A stretch of 64,000 bases of DNA from an uncultured Cohaesibacter sp. GTDB lineage: Bacteria; Pseudomonadota; Alphaproteobacteria; Rhizobiales; Cohaesibacteraceae. How positions within the stretch are numbered: position 1 is the stretch's first letter; every line of letters begins with the position of its first letter. A program made the position numbers and the translations under genes. The notes beneath the pieces were generated by a model. It was not told the origin of the DNA. It did no database searches and worked only from the letters and a program-made list of their open reading frames with translations. Of the stretch, positions 53,030-62,489 are shown piece by piece. The stretch lies in contig NZ_OY761553.1 in assembly GCF_963664735.1 (NCBI RefSeq), forward strand, positions 2,247,303-2,311,302, in the 5' to 3' direction.

Positions 53030-53408
53030 TCAATCCCTTTGGTAATAGGTCTGACCAATTTCAAGATTAGGAAATTGGGGATAACTTACCTCATATTGTC
53101 AATAGAAATGCGATTTGTTTTACTAAAATTGGGTGATGAGGACTTGTTTTGCTCCTCATTCCGGCGCTGGAAACCGGTCTAGGCTCTCCATCCAAGCAAC
53201 AGAATTATATGAAATTTATCTCTTAAAATCAGTCTGTTAATAAATTTTCCAAGAGCTTCCAGAATTACACAAAAATGATATCCGGGAAATCCTTCGTGCC
53301 GATTACAGCGCATTGAATACTATTTGTCGACAGTGTGTGGACATTATTTTGTTCTGCGCTAAGCTGAAAGGCACCAAATGCAACCAAGCGATTGGGAAGG
53401 AATGTTCC
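53030..53408. other. Divergent promoter region between GntR regulator and GH127 gene
   Basis: About 380 bases. It holds the FadR-like dyad at 53048 and a perfect 7-bp inverted repeat (ATGAGGA 53136-53142, TCCTCAT 53153-53159). AT-rich; no gene seen. Confidence 0.45.
53048..53056. promoter_or_regulatory. FadR/GntR-type operator candidate
   Basis: AGGTCTGACCA around 53047-53057 fits N-GGT-N3-ACC-N, the FadR-subfamily operator form, 20 bases upstream of the regulator start. Confidence 0.55.
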
Positions 53409-55358
53409 ATGACGCATGACAGCCAAGATCAGCACGCCCCCCTCTCTCGCCACACCAAACGCTTACAACCGGTCAATCATGCTCAGGTGCATTTCACCGA
53501 CGGTTTTTGGAAGGGGTGGCAGGACATCCTGCGCGATGTCACTATTCCGACCCAGTATATGCGACTGGAAGAAGAGAAATTTCTCGAAGTTCTCGATTTC
53601 AAGAGTCCTCCCGGCCCCCTTGCCCGCCCCATTCAGCCATCGGGCCTTTCCATGCAGCATTTCTTTGATAGCGATTTTGGCAAGTGGATCGAAGCGGCGA
53701 GCTACATGCTCAAATATCAACGCAATCCGGACATCGAGGCCAAGATCGACGACATCGTTAAAAAGCTTGGTGAAGGGCAAATGGCGGATGGTTATCTCAA
53801 TTCATGGTTTATCCGCCGCGAACCGGAAAAACGCTGGACCAACCTGCGCGATCTGCACGAGATGTATTCCATGGGACATCTGCTGGAAGGGGCTGTCGCC
53901 TATTATGACGCAACGGGGAAGCGAGCCTTTCTCGATATCATGATCAAAGCGGTTGACCACATTATCGCGACCTTCGGAACCGAGGCTGGAAAACTCAAAG
54001 GCTATGGTGCCCATGCGGAAATCGAACTTGCGCTGATGAAATTATACCGGCTGACCGGCGAAGACCGTTTTCTCAAGCAGGCCAGCTATTTCGTTGATGA
54101 ACGTGGCCAGATGCCGTCCTACTATGATGAAGAAGCCCGCAAGCGTGGCGAAAATCCTGAAGACTATGTCTACAAGACCTACGCCTATTCGCAAGCACAC
54201 AAGCCGGTGCGCGAGCAAAGTGAAGTGGAAGGCCACGCCGTGCGGGCGACCTATCTGTTCAGCGCGATGGCCGATCTGGCCTATGAGACCGCAGATCCGA
54301 GCCTTTGGGCCGCGCTGGAAAAGCTGTTTGAGCATATGACCTCAAAGCTGCTCTATGTCACCGGCGGCATTGGTTCCTCCGGCGACAACGAAGGCTTTAC
54401 CCGTGATTTTGATCTGCCAAATGAGACGGCCTATGCGGAAACCTGCGCGGCCATTGCCCTTGGTTTCTGGGTCAGTCGCATGGCCGAAATTGATCTTGAC
54501 TCCCAATATACCGATATCCTCGAACTGATCGCCTATAACGGCGCGCTTTCCGGAATTGCACGCGATGGAGAGCATTACTTCTATGAGAATGTGCTCGAAA
54601 GCCATGGCCAGCATCGGCGCTGGAAGTGGCATTATTGCCCTTGCTGCCCGACCAATATCGCCCGTTTCATTGCTTCGCTTGGCGCATATGTCTATTCCAA
54701 TACGCAACACAGATTAGCTATTCATCTCTATGCGGCCAGCAAGGCTGACATCATCCTGGGAGAGAAGCTTGTCACGATCTCGCAGGAGACGCGCTATCCG
54801 TGGGACGGGGATATTTGCATCAGTCTGGAACCATGCGAGCCCATGGACTTTGCCTTGTGTCTGCGCATTCCGGGTTGGTGCGAAGGGGCAAGCCTTAGCG
54901 TAAACGGGGAAGCTGTGGACCTCTCTTGCGTCATCGTCAATGGCTACGCGATCCTTGCCCGCATATGGCAGAAGGGAGATAGGGTCCGCCTGTCCTTGCC
55001 GATGCCGGTTGAGCGTCTCTATGCGCACCCTGATGTATCGGAGGATTTCGGTCGCGTGGCCCTCAAGCGTGGCCCGCTCGTCTATTGCGTGGAAGAGACC
55101 GACTTGGGCTTTCCGCCCCAACGACTGCGCCTGCCCCGCGATGCGAAGTTTGAGACGACATTCGAGGATGGGCTTTTGGGCGGGGCGACAACCCTCAAGT
55201 TCAATGCTCTGGCGGCCGATGGTGCCACTTGGCCAGACGGGCTTTATTCCAAGCACAGAGCGGACCTCAAAGACACGGCTATTACAGCCATCCCCTACCA
55301 CTTGTGGGCCAACAGGGAGCAAGGCTCCATGCTTGTCTGGTTACAGGAAGAAGCCTGA
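53409..55358 (+). CDS. Glycoside hydrolase family 127 (beta-L-arabinofuranosidase-like)
   Basis: 649 residues. GH127 uses a zinc-bound cysteine nucleophile. The Glu-x-Cys pair is in AYAETCAAI (Glu344, Cys346) and the Cys-Cys ligand pair in HYCPCCPTN (Cys412, Cys413), matching HypBA1. The DFDLPNETAY and GGIGSSGDNEGF loops are also family signatures. No signal peptide, so it acts inside the cell on imported small arabinosides or similar sugars. The start ATG 53409 follows GGAAGGA. It stands alone on the plus strand between two catabolic operons. The exact substrate in GH127 varies. Confidence 0.9.
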   Translation: MTHDSQDQHAPLSRHTKRLQPVNHAQVHFTDGFWKGWQDILRDVTIPTQYMRLEEEKFLEVLDFKSPPGPLARPIQPSGLSMQHFFDSDFGKWIEAASYMLKYQRNPDIEAKIDDIVKKLGEGQMADGYLNSWFIRREPEKRWTNLRDLHEMYSMGHLLEGAVAYYDATGKRAFLDIMIKAVDHIIATFGTEAGKLKGYGAHAEIELALMKLYRLTGEDRFLKQASYFVDERGQMPSYYDEEARKRGENPEDYVYKTYAYSQAHKPVREQSEVEGHAVRATYLFSAMADLAYETADPSLWAALEKLFEHMTSKLLYVTGGIGSSGDNEGFTRDFDLPNETAYAETCAAIALGFWVSRMAEIDLDSQYTDILELIAYNGALSGIARDGEHYFYENVLESHGQHRRWKWHYCPCCPTNIARFIASLGAYVYSNTQHRLAIHLYAASKADIILGEKLVTISQETRYPWDGDICISLEPCEPMDFALCLRIPGWCEGASLSVNGEAVDLSCVIVNGYAILARIWQKGDRVRLSLPMPVERLYAHPDVSEDFGRVALKRGPLVYCVEETDLGFPPQRLRLPRDAKFETTFEDGLLGGATTLKFNALAADGATWPDGLYSKHRADLKDTAITAIPYHLWANREQGSMLVWLQEEA

Positions 55359-55445
55359 AGGCGAACCTCGCCCGTTGCGACCCAGACATGCAAACAGATG
55401 ACAAAGATTGACCGGTTCAAAACAGCAGGCTGGAAAACTCATTTT

Positions 55446-55463
55446 TGGCCCTTGAAAAGGCCC
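55446..55463 (+). terminator. Possible weak terminator after the GH127 gene
   Basis: TGGCCCTT and AAGGCCCA form an imperfect 8-bp stem (one mismatch) with a three-base loop, then ATCTTTG. Weak U tail. Confidence 0.35.
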
Positions 55464-55528
55464 AATCTTTGCGCATCACTCTTGGTTGCGCATGGGCGTG
55501 AAGGGTTGGCAGGACTGGAGACAATAAA

Positions 55529-57117
55529 ATGGCAGCCAAGAAAATTGATGTGGTGGTAAGGCAGGCAACCTATGACGACGTTACCGCAATTACGGCGCTA
55601 AGCGAAAAGGTTTATGGCGACCACGGCGTTCTGGAGGAAATGGTCGGAGGCAGATCTCGGCTTTTCCGGAAGGCCAGTTCGTCACCACCTTCAATGGCGA
55701 GATTGTCGGCCATTGCGCTACCTTCATTATCTCAGGCGAAATCGCACTAAAGCCCCATAGCTGGACGAGTATCACCGGCAACGGTTATGCCTCTCGCCAC
55801 GATCCGGACGGCGATTATCTTTATGGTATGGAAGTCGTTGTCGACAAGCGGTTTCGCGGTCTGCGCATCGGGCAGAGGCTCTATGATGCCCGCAAAAGCT
55901 TGTGCGAGACACTCGAACTTAAAGGCATCATCTTTGGTGGTCGCATGCCGAACCTGCGCAAGAAGCTCAAGCAGCATGGAACGGCTGAAGACTATCTGGA
56001 GCAGGTGATAAACGGCAAGCAGAGCGACCCGGTCGTCGGCTTCCAGATCCGCAATGGCTTTACCGTGCTCGGATTACTCAAGGACTATCTGCCATTTGAT
56101 AGCGACTCCATGGGCTATGCGACCCACATGGTCTGGTATAATCCCAAGATCGATAGAGATCATGCCAAGCCGCACCCAAAGGGGGATCGCCCCAAGGACA
56201 GCGTCCGTGTCGCCTCGGTGCAATATCAGGCCCGCAAGGTGAAATCCTTCGAGGATTTTGCTGCTCAGCTTGAGTATTTTGTCGACGTGGCGACGGTCTA
56301 CCGCTCTGATTTTGTCGTCTTTCCGGAAATGCTGACCATCCCCCTGCTCTCCATCGAGAGCAAGAAGCTCACGCCGCAACAATCCATCGAGAAGATCTCG
56401 ACCTATACCGAAAAATTCGTCGCCTTCATGCAGAAGCTGGCGGTATCCTACAATATCAACATCATCGGCGGCAGCCACCCCACGGTGATGAAAGACGGTA
56501 GTCTTGAAAATCTCGCCTATGTATTCCTGCGCTCAGGAGCCGTGCACACCCAGTCGAAAATCCACCCCACGCCAAACGAGCGCTATTGGTGGACCATTGA
56601 GGGGGGCGACAAGCTCAAGCCGATCCAGACGGACTGTGGCCCGATCGGCGTTTTGATCTGCTATGATTCAGAATTTCCCGAGCTGGCACGACACCTCACT
56701 GATCAGGGCATGAAAATCCTGTTTGTGCCCTTCTGCACAGACGAGCGACAAGGCTATCTCAGAGTGCGCTATTGTTGCCAGGCCAGAGCGATTGAAAACC
56801 AGATCTATGTTGTCACCTCGGGCATTGTCGGCAACCTTCCCGATGTGGAGAATATGGACGTACATTACGCTGAAAGCGGCATTTACACGCCATGCGATTT
56901 CCCGTTTGCCCGCGATGGCATTGCGGCGCTGGCCGATGCCAACACCGAGACGATCATCTTCTCAGATCTCAAGCTCGACCAGCTGACCATCAGCCGCAAC
57001 TCCGGCACGGTTCAAAATCTCAAAGACCGCCGCTTTGATCTTTATCGGGTGGAATGGAACCCCAAATCTTCCCCACAGCAAGAGCCTGCCATCAAGATTG
57101 ATCGGGCCAAATCCTGA
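55529..57117 (+). pseudogene. GNAT acetyltransferase-nitrilase fusion, single-base frameshift
   Basis: The reading frame starts at ATG 55529 (MAAKKIDVVVRQATYDDVTA), a GNAT N-terminus, and breaks near 55650: after GGAGG the original frame goes to SRLFRKAS and stops at 55750, while reading from CAG 55651 in the +1-shifted frame continues QISAFPEGQFVTTFNGEI and on to the main ORF ending at 57117. Restoring one base gives about 530 residues: GNAT domain (1-200), then carbon-nitrogen hydrolase with Glu in FPEMLTIP, Lys in the KIHPTP region and Cys in LICYDSEFPELAR. Either a recent inactivation or a sequencing error. Downstream ATG 55828 could give a truncated nitrilase with only half of the GNAT domain. 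Confidence 0.85.
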
Positions 57118-57195
57118 TATGTGATGGCGCCACGGCTACCGTCGCGCTGAATGCGCACGGCCAAATTCAGGCCGCAGGCAAAAGGGGCCCAAAAG

Positions 57196-57294
57196 CGTGA
57201 ACAGTTACCTGACCATCCAGACAATCTGGGGATTATATGGAGGCGGCACTGTTCACGACACCGCCGCCCGAGACATCAAATGAGATCGGGGGCG
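57196..57294. ncRNA. Candidate structured RNA region (nested inverted repeats)
   Basis: CGTGAACAGT (57196-57205) and ACTGTTCACG (57248-57257) are a perfect 10-bp inverted repeat. Inside it CCAGA-CAA-TCTGG (57217-57229) is a small hairpin. Next to it CGCC-g-CCCGA (57262-57271) pairs with TCGGG-GGCG (57286-57294). Three stacked stems in a 234-base intergenic space suggest a folded RNA, strand and function unknown. It matches no family I can name. Confidence 0.4.
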
Positions 57295-57351
57295 CCGGTT
57301 TCAATTAGCTCAACGGTCGGATAGGAGGAAAGACACCCGCCCACAGAGCCG

Positions 57352-57690
57352 TCAGTTTTGCTCGATCCCTTCCAGCAGGCGTGCCCTGACAAATCGCTGG
57401 GCCGCCTTGTTATACATGTCGTCCCAAGAGCTGAATGAGCTGTTGCTGCTCACAAGTTCATCCCAGATATCATCCGGGATTGCATCCAGCGCTTGTTCGC
57501 TGACCTCGGATTGTCCGGCCAGTGCAAACAGGGCTTCGATGCTATTCACCGTGCAATGCTCTTGCATGAAAGTCTCGTCAAGAAGCGTGTCGAGGGAAAC
57601 TGTTTCGAGCGCCTGCAGGCGTTGAGAGTTTCTCATTATGGCATCGATGTTGCCATAAATCAGGTCACGCGCCTTTGCTGCACTATTCAT
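57352..57690 (-). CDS. Hypothetical protein, 112 residues
   Basis: Not recognised. Start ATG 57690 with AGGAG seven bases upstream. The protein looks fully alpha-helical, acidic, with segments RDLIYGNIDAIMRNSQRLQA and SFSSWDDMYNKAAQRFVRAR; no signal peptide or metal motif. It lies at the end of the TRAP operon, about 85 bases after the SDR gene on the same strand, so it may be cotranscribed. Confidence 0.65.
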   Translation of the reverse strand: MNSAAKARDLIYGNIDAIMRNSQRLQALETVSLDTLLDETFMQEHCTVNSIEALFALAGQSEVSEQALDAIPDDIWDELVSSNSSFSSWDDMYNKAAQRFVRARLLEGIEQN

Positions 57691-57774
57691 GGTCAGCTCC
57701 TGTTTTGCTGAAGGGTTCAAATCGCGAATTTGACCGGACCGATCAGGGGCGATCTGGCCAGTCCGCGAGAGGCC

Positions 57775-58503
57775 TCACCGAATGGTCAGACCGCCATTGA
57801 CGTCGATGCTCTCGCCATTGACGAAGTCATCTTCGATCAGGAATTTGATCGCCAGCGCAATATGCTTAGGATAGCCATTGCGTTTGAGCGGATTTCCCTC
57901 GGCCCAGGATTTCATCTGCTCCGGCGTCGATACCTTCTCATGAAATGGCGTATCAATCACACCCGGGCAAACCGAGTTGGCGCGGATGTCTGGAGCCAAT
58001 TCCTTGCATAGTCCGCGCGTGAAGGTGTCTACAGCACCCTTTGCCGCTCCGTAGATCGTTGCCGTTGGACCACCATGGCGCACCACGACAGAGGTCGTGT
58101 TGACAATGTTGGGATTGACGCCCTTGCGCAGCAGCGGAATGGCCAGAGAGGTGATCTTCATCAGCGAGAAGACGTTTAGGGAAAAGATTTCCTGCATCAA
58201 CTGCCACTCAAGCGCATCGGCGGCCTGACGGCGAACCAGCCCACCGGCATTGTTGATCAGCACATCCAGACTGTCGGTCAATTCGCCAATCTGCTTGAAC
58301 AGATCAATGCAAGCGATCTCGCTGGTTATATCGCACTGAAGCATATGGGCTGTAGCCCCCAAATCCTTGACTTCTTGCTCAAGCTTTTTTGCCTTTTCGA
58401 CCGACTGATTATAGACCAGAAACAGCTCGTTTCCTGCGGCCAGCATGCGGGCGGTTTCTGCTCCGATGCCAGTACTTGCACCCGTGATCAATATTTTGCT
58501 CAC
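57775..58503 (-). CDS. SDR-family oxidoreductase
   Basis: 242 residues, classical SDR: TGASTGIG at 8-15, NNAGG, catalytic Ser in VNTTSVVV and the YGAAK motif, and the C-terminal NGESIDVNGGLTI. Placed 18 bases after the DctQ gene in a TRAP operon with a KdgF-like cupin, so it could oxidise or reduce a sugar acid (KduD-like), but nothing in the sequence fixes the substrate. Confidence 0.87.
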   Translation of the reverse strand: MSKILITGASTGIGAETARMLAAGNELFLVYNQSVEKAKKLEQEVKDLGATAHMLQCDITSEIACIDLFKQIGELTDSLDVLINNAGGLVRRQAADALEWQLMQEIFSLNVFSLMKITSLAIPLLRKGVNPNIVNTTSVVVRHGGPTATIYGAAKGAVDTFTRGLCKELAPDIRANSVCPGVIDTPFHEKVSTPEQMKSWAEGNPLKRNGYPKHIALAIKFLIEDDFVNGESIDVNGGLTIR

Positions 58504-58521
58504 AACGATTTCCTTTCGTTT

Positions 58522-59043
58522 CTAGATTGTTTTTTCAACTGGTTGTGTGGTTGTAGGTTTGAATGAATAGATTTTTTTAAGATAGCCAGCCAGGAATATG
58601 ACCGACAGGATCGTCATATAGAGCCCTGCCGTTGGCATGGCGACATAGAAGATCTTACGCGGAATCTTGAAGATCGGCGAGGTTGCTGCCGCCGTCATGA
58701 CCAGCAAAAAACCGTAATAGGTGAAGATGCTCAAGAATAGGATATTGATTGCCTCAACGACCGCCAACAGCACCGGCTGACAGCGAGTATTCTTGAGCAG
58801 GATTTCCACGAAGTCGATTTTCGGGTGCATACGCCCCCGCCACAGCACAGCTGCCGTTGCGAATACCATCCAGGCAAAGGAAAGCTCGACGATTTCGTCA
58901 AACCAGCCGATGGAAAACACCGGATAGAAGCGCAGGATCACATTGAGCGACATCAGTATGAACAGCAGACACAACAGGGCAATAGCCAGAACCCGAAAGA
59001 AGGTGAAGACGGCCCGGTCAACGGACTTGATGAACTTCATCAC
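58522..59043 (-). CDS. dctQ: TRAP transporter small permease (DctQ type)
   Basis: 173 residues with four predicted helices (VFTFFRVLAIALLCLLFILM, WMVFATAAVLW, INILFLSIFTYYGFLLVMTA, YMTILSVIFLAGYL). It starts four bases after the DctM stop. It forms the membrane complex with DctM. Confidence 0.9.
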   Translation of the reverse strand: MMKFIKSVDRAVFTFFRVLAIALLCLLFILMSLNVILRFYPVFSIGWFDEIVELSFAWMVFATAAVLWRGRMHPKIDFVEILLKNTRCQPVLLAVVEAINILFLSIFTYYGFLLVMTAAATSPIFKIPRKIFYVAMPTAGLYMTILSVIFLAGYLKKIYSFKPTTTQPVEKTI

Positions 59044-59047
59044 GATA

Positions 59048-60322
59048 TCACCCGATCAGATAAGTGGTGGAAAGGGACAGTGCGGGAACGAATGCGATAA
59101 GCAGCAAAACAATGAGAATGCCGAGGATATAGGGCAACACCTCCTTGCTGAGCGTTCCGATCTTTACATCTGCGATGGAAGCAACTGCATAAAGGCACAT
59201 GCCAACCGGAGGACTGAGCAGACCGATCATTGAGGCCAGAATCATGATCACACCAAACTGGATCGGATCCATGCCAATCATATCCACGACAGGCATGAAG
59301 ATAGGAACACAGATCAGAATGACAGCGATCCCTTCAAGGAACATTCCCAGAATGAGCAGTACCCCAATCATGATAAGCAGCAGCAAGATTGGCGATTGTG
59401 TCACGGTTGTCAGACCGGAAATCAGCGCTTGCGGCACCTGATTGAGGATCAGGACCCAAGCAAAGAAGCCTGCGGTTGCCATGATGAACATGACGCGCAC
59501 CGTATGCAGCAGCGTGTCTTCCAGAATGAACAGCAGCTTGCTCCATGTCAGCTCGCGGTAGACCAGACCGGACAGTATGATCGCATAGATGCAGGCGATG
59601 ATGGCCGCTTCCGTGGGCGTGAACCAGCCCCCCAGAATACCGCCGATGATGATGATCGGCGTTAGCAGCGCCAGAAAGGCATCTACAAAACTGCGCCACA
59701 GTTCAGAACAGGCCACCCGAGGGCGACGGGGATAATTGCGCTTGCGCGAAATAGCGTAGACGGCCAAGGCCATGGCAACCGCCATCATGAGCCCCGGCAC
59801 CATGCCTGCCATAAAAAGCTTACCGACAGAGACGCCCGTCATGGAGCCGTAGATGACAAAAGGGATTGATGGTGGAATTACCGGCCCGATGGTCGAAGAG
59901 GCTGCCGTGATGGCGCCTGCAAATTCCTTGTCGTAGCCATCATCGACCATTGCCTTGATTTCAATCTTGCCCAAGCCAGCCGCATCAGCAACCGCTGCGC
60001 CGGACATGCCTGAAAAGATAATGGATGAAAAGATATTGACCTGACCAAGCCCACCCCAATAGTGGCCAACGGCGGCTTTTGCAAAACGAAAGATCTTCTC
60101 TGTAATGCCACCGGTATTCATCAAGTTGCCGGCCAAAATGAAGAAGGGGATCGCAAGCAGCGTAAACCCCGTCGTCGAGGAATACATGCGCTGCGCCATC
60201 AACCCCAGAGCCGGTATATTGTCGGTCATCGCAGCCAGAGAAATGGCCCCCAGGGAAATCGCGATTGGCACCCCCAGGGAAATGAGGGCGATCAGCCCAA
60301 TGAAAATGATTGCCGGTGACAT
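59048..60322 (-). CDS. dctM: TRAP transporter large permease (DctM type)
   Basis: 424 residues, about 12 helices, starting IIFIGLIALISLGVPIAISL and with GLMAQRMYSSTTGFTLLAIP, GAAVADAAGLGKIEIKAM and PTEAAIIACIYA, all DctM landmarks. Symport of an organic acid driven by a sodium gradient. Here dctM precedes dctQ in the direction of transcription. Confidence 0.93.
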   Translation of the reverse strand: MSPAIIFIGLIALISLGVPIAISLGAISLAAMTDNIPALGLMAQRMYSSTTGFTLLAIPFFILAGNLMNTGGITEKIFRFAKAAVGHYWGGLGQVNIFSSIIFSGMSGAAVADAAGLGKIEIKAMVDDGYDKEFAGAITAASSTIGPVIPPSIPFVIYGSMTGVSVGKLFMAGMVPGLMMAVAMALAVYAISRKRNYPRRPRVACSELWRSFVDAFLALLTPIIIIGGILGGWFTPTEAAIIACIYAIILSGLVYRELTWSKLLFILEDTLLHTVRVMFIMATAGFFAWVLILNQVPQALISGLTTVTQSPILLLLIMIGVLLILGMFLEGIAVILICVPIFMPVVDMIGMDPIQFGVIMILASMIGLLSPPVGMCLYAVASIADVKIGTLSKEVLPYILGILIVLLLIAFVPALSLSTTYLIG

Positions 60323-60381
60323 TTAATTCGTTCCCTCCCGAAAAACGGCTGGCAGGGTCCTCCCCGCCAGCCGCCATGATC

Positions 60382-61362
60382 TCAAAGCATTTCAAGGAAT
60401 GTTTTCAGGTTTTCTTCGCCAGCATATTTGCCGACGGCCTCATAGGCTGGTGCCATTTTGTCCTTGAACAGAGCCTTGTCAGGATAGGTAACCTTCATGC
60501 CCTTTTCCTCGAGCTTCTTGATGAGCTCGCCATCTTCTTTTTCCATGAGGTCGCGCATCAGCTGACCGGCAGATGCACTTTCTTCCTTCAGGATTGTCTG
60601 CTGTTCCGGGGTCAGCTTGTCCCAGCTACGCTTGGAGATGACGCTAACCATGGAGTTGTAGACATGCTGGGTGATGGCCAGATTGTCCTGAACTTCATAG
60701 AGCTTGTTGTGATAGATGACAGAAAGTGGATTTTCCTGACCATCGACCACGCCCTGACGCAGAGCCAGATAGAGCTCATTGAAGGCCATCTGGGTTACGT
60801 TGGCACCCAGAGCAGACATTGCAGACTGGAGCTGAACTTCCGGTGGCGTGCGCAATTTCAGCCCTTTGACATCATCGGGGACATTGATCGGATGCTTGCC
60901 GTTGGTGATGTTACGGAAGCCATAGTCCCAGTTGGACAGATAGACCAGACCTTGCGCTTCCAGATCGGGAGCAGCCCATTTCATGAATGGACCATCCAGC
61001 ACCTGATAGACATGCTGTCTGTCACGGAACGCAAATGGCGTCATGACAGTGGCAAATTTCTTGGAATATTTATCCAGATGCCCCTGTGTCGGCAAAGACA
61101 TGTCGATGGCGCCCAGAACATTCTGTTCCAAAACCTCATCAGGTGAACCCAACTGGTTAGCCGGGAAAATCTGGATGGTGACTTCACCGTGTGTCCTCTC
61201 CTTCACACGATCAGCCATTTGCTGGGCTGCTATGTTGCCGGGGTGATCCAGCTCCACATAATGCCCCAATTTCAGTGTAATGGCCTGAGCCGAGGCCATC
61301 ACCATGAAGCTCATAGCTGAGCCACAGACTAATACCTTAAAAAGGTTCGACAATTTTCGCAT
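60382..61362 (-). CDS. dctP: TRAP transporter substrate-binding protein (DctP type)
   Basis: 326 residues. Signal peptide (LFKVLVCGSAMSFMVMASA, cleavage near AQA-IT) then LKLGHYVELDHPGNIAAQQM, and the DctP-type segment VKGLKLRTPPEVQLQSAMSA where the Arg pairs with the ligand carboxylate. Binds an organic or sugar acid. The cupin gene lies just upstream. Confidence 0.92.
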   Translation of the reverse strand: MRKLSNLFKVLVCGSAMSFMVMASAQAITLKLGHYVELDHPGNIAAQQMADRVKERTHGEVTIQIFPANQLGSPDEVLEQNVLGAIDMSLPTQGHLDKYSKKFATVMTPFAFRDRQHVYQVLDGPFMKWAAPDLEAQGLVYLSNWDYGFRNITNGKHPINVPDDVKGLKLRTPPEVQLQSAMSALGANVTQMAFNELYLALRQGVVDGQENPLSVIYHNKLYEVQDNLAITQHVYNSMVSVISKRSWDKLTPEQQTILKEESASAGQLMRDLMEKEDGELIKKLEEKGMKVTYPDKALFKDKMAPAYEAVGKYAGEENLKTFLEML

Positions 61363-61419
61363 AATTTCCTCCCGCAGCGTGTCGATCTATTTGTAAATAT
61401 TCAGACGGTCTTCAAAATT

Positions 61420-61833
61420 TCACTCTTTGATGTTGTTCTTGGCGGGGTAGGTACCATCCGGGTTAGGCATGGTGCCGTATTGCTTCATCTTTTCAAGATG
61501 GGCATCGCGATGCGGTGCAAAGATATCAATCGCTTTCATGCCTGTTTCCGTCTTGCCGCCATGGGGAACATTGGACGGATGCACAGCGACATCGCCAGCC
61601 TTCATCATGATGATCTCGCCATTCACTTCATGGGCCTCGGAGCCTTCAGTCATGATCATGATCTGTTCGCATTCATGCTGATGGATCGGGAATGTTGCTC
61701 CCGGAGGGTTCTCGATGAAGCTGATCATAATGTTGTCGCTCAGCAGGAATCTGGTGCTGATGCCTTGATCTTCAACAATAGGGGTCAGGGGCAAATCCTT
61801 AATCGTATAAACAAACTTCTTACGCTCTGTCAT
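61420..61833 (-). CDS. Cupin protein, KdgF-like
   Basis: 137 residues, single cupin with motif 1 (FPIHQHECEQIMIMTEG: His, His, Glu metal ligands) and motif 2 (DVAVHPSNVPHG). The C-terminal AIDIFAPHRDAHL resembles the corresponding stretch of KdgF, which linearises unsaturated uronates. It is the first gene of the TRAP operon, 58 bases before dctP. It suggests a uronate or other ring-opening sugar-acid substrate; moderate confidence in the subfamily. Confidence 0.78.
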   Translation of the reverse strand: MTERKKFVYTIKDLPLTPIVEDQGISTRFLLSDNIMISFIENPPGATFPIHQHECEQIMIMTEGSEAHEVNGEIIMMKAGDVAVHPSNVPHGGKTETGMKAIDIFAPHRDAHLEKMKQYGTMPNPDGTYPAKNNIKE

Positions 61834-62489
61834 GAGATGTCTCGCTCTTTACATGTGTCATATATCGCGGATATGCGAACTATTCATAAATAAATAAATC
61901 AAGTCAAGTATGAATTTCAAAGCGCAAAATATGCAAATATTTGTCAGGTTTTGTAAGACAATCCCTTCAATATCTTAGCTTACATTTAGATCTTTAGGCA
62001 AAATTCACCGCAAGGCGGATAGAAACGTACATGGAACAAAATTCTCAACTATTTAAATCTAAACGATAAAAATAGTTACAAATCAGACTTTATGAAATAA
62101 TTTTTCTTACATTTGGGATATTTTCGTAACACCATTACATTAGCAACCTCTAAAACAGACATTTGTCTTAGAACCATCGTATAAGGTGGACTGCGCAATT
62201 CCTGTGATTTCAGATATTAATTTATATATAAATTACTAAATCCATCCAATCCCATCAATCCAATTCCCACCGCGAAGCGCACCCGACCATAAGCACACTT
62301 AGTCCGGGCTCATGGACAGGCTTGTCATGAAGAGACATCCCCCCCCTCTCGATCGAGCGAAAGAGCCCGTAAGATCCAGATTTAAAAGGCAGGAGAAATA
62401 GGCGGCGATTGGCAAAAGAATTCAACCTCCACCGAGCAGCGCGGCCGCAAGGTGGAGCAATGCCAGAAATTGACAGGCAACCGGCAAGC
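61834..62489. other. 656-base intergenic region without gene
   Basis: Between the cupin start and the IclR stop. AT-rich. It holds ATATC-GCG-GATAT (61862-61874), a dyad 29 bases before the cupin start that is a candidate operator, and TAATTTATATATAAATTA (62218-62235), a perfect 18-base AT palindrome of unknown role. No ORF with coding character. Confidence 0.5.
61862..61874. promoter_or_regulatory. Candidate operator upstream of the cupin-TRAP operon
   Basis: ATATC-GCG-GATAT dyad, 29 bases before the cupin start. No second copy found, so assignment to the IclR protein is a guess. Confidence 0.3.
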
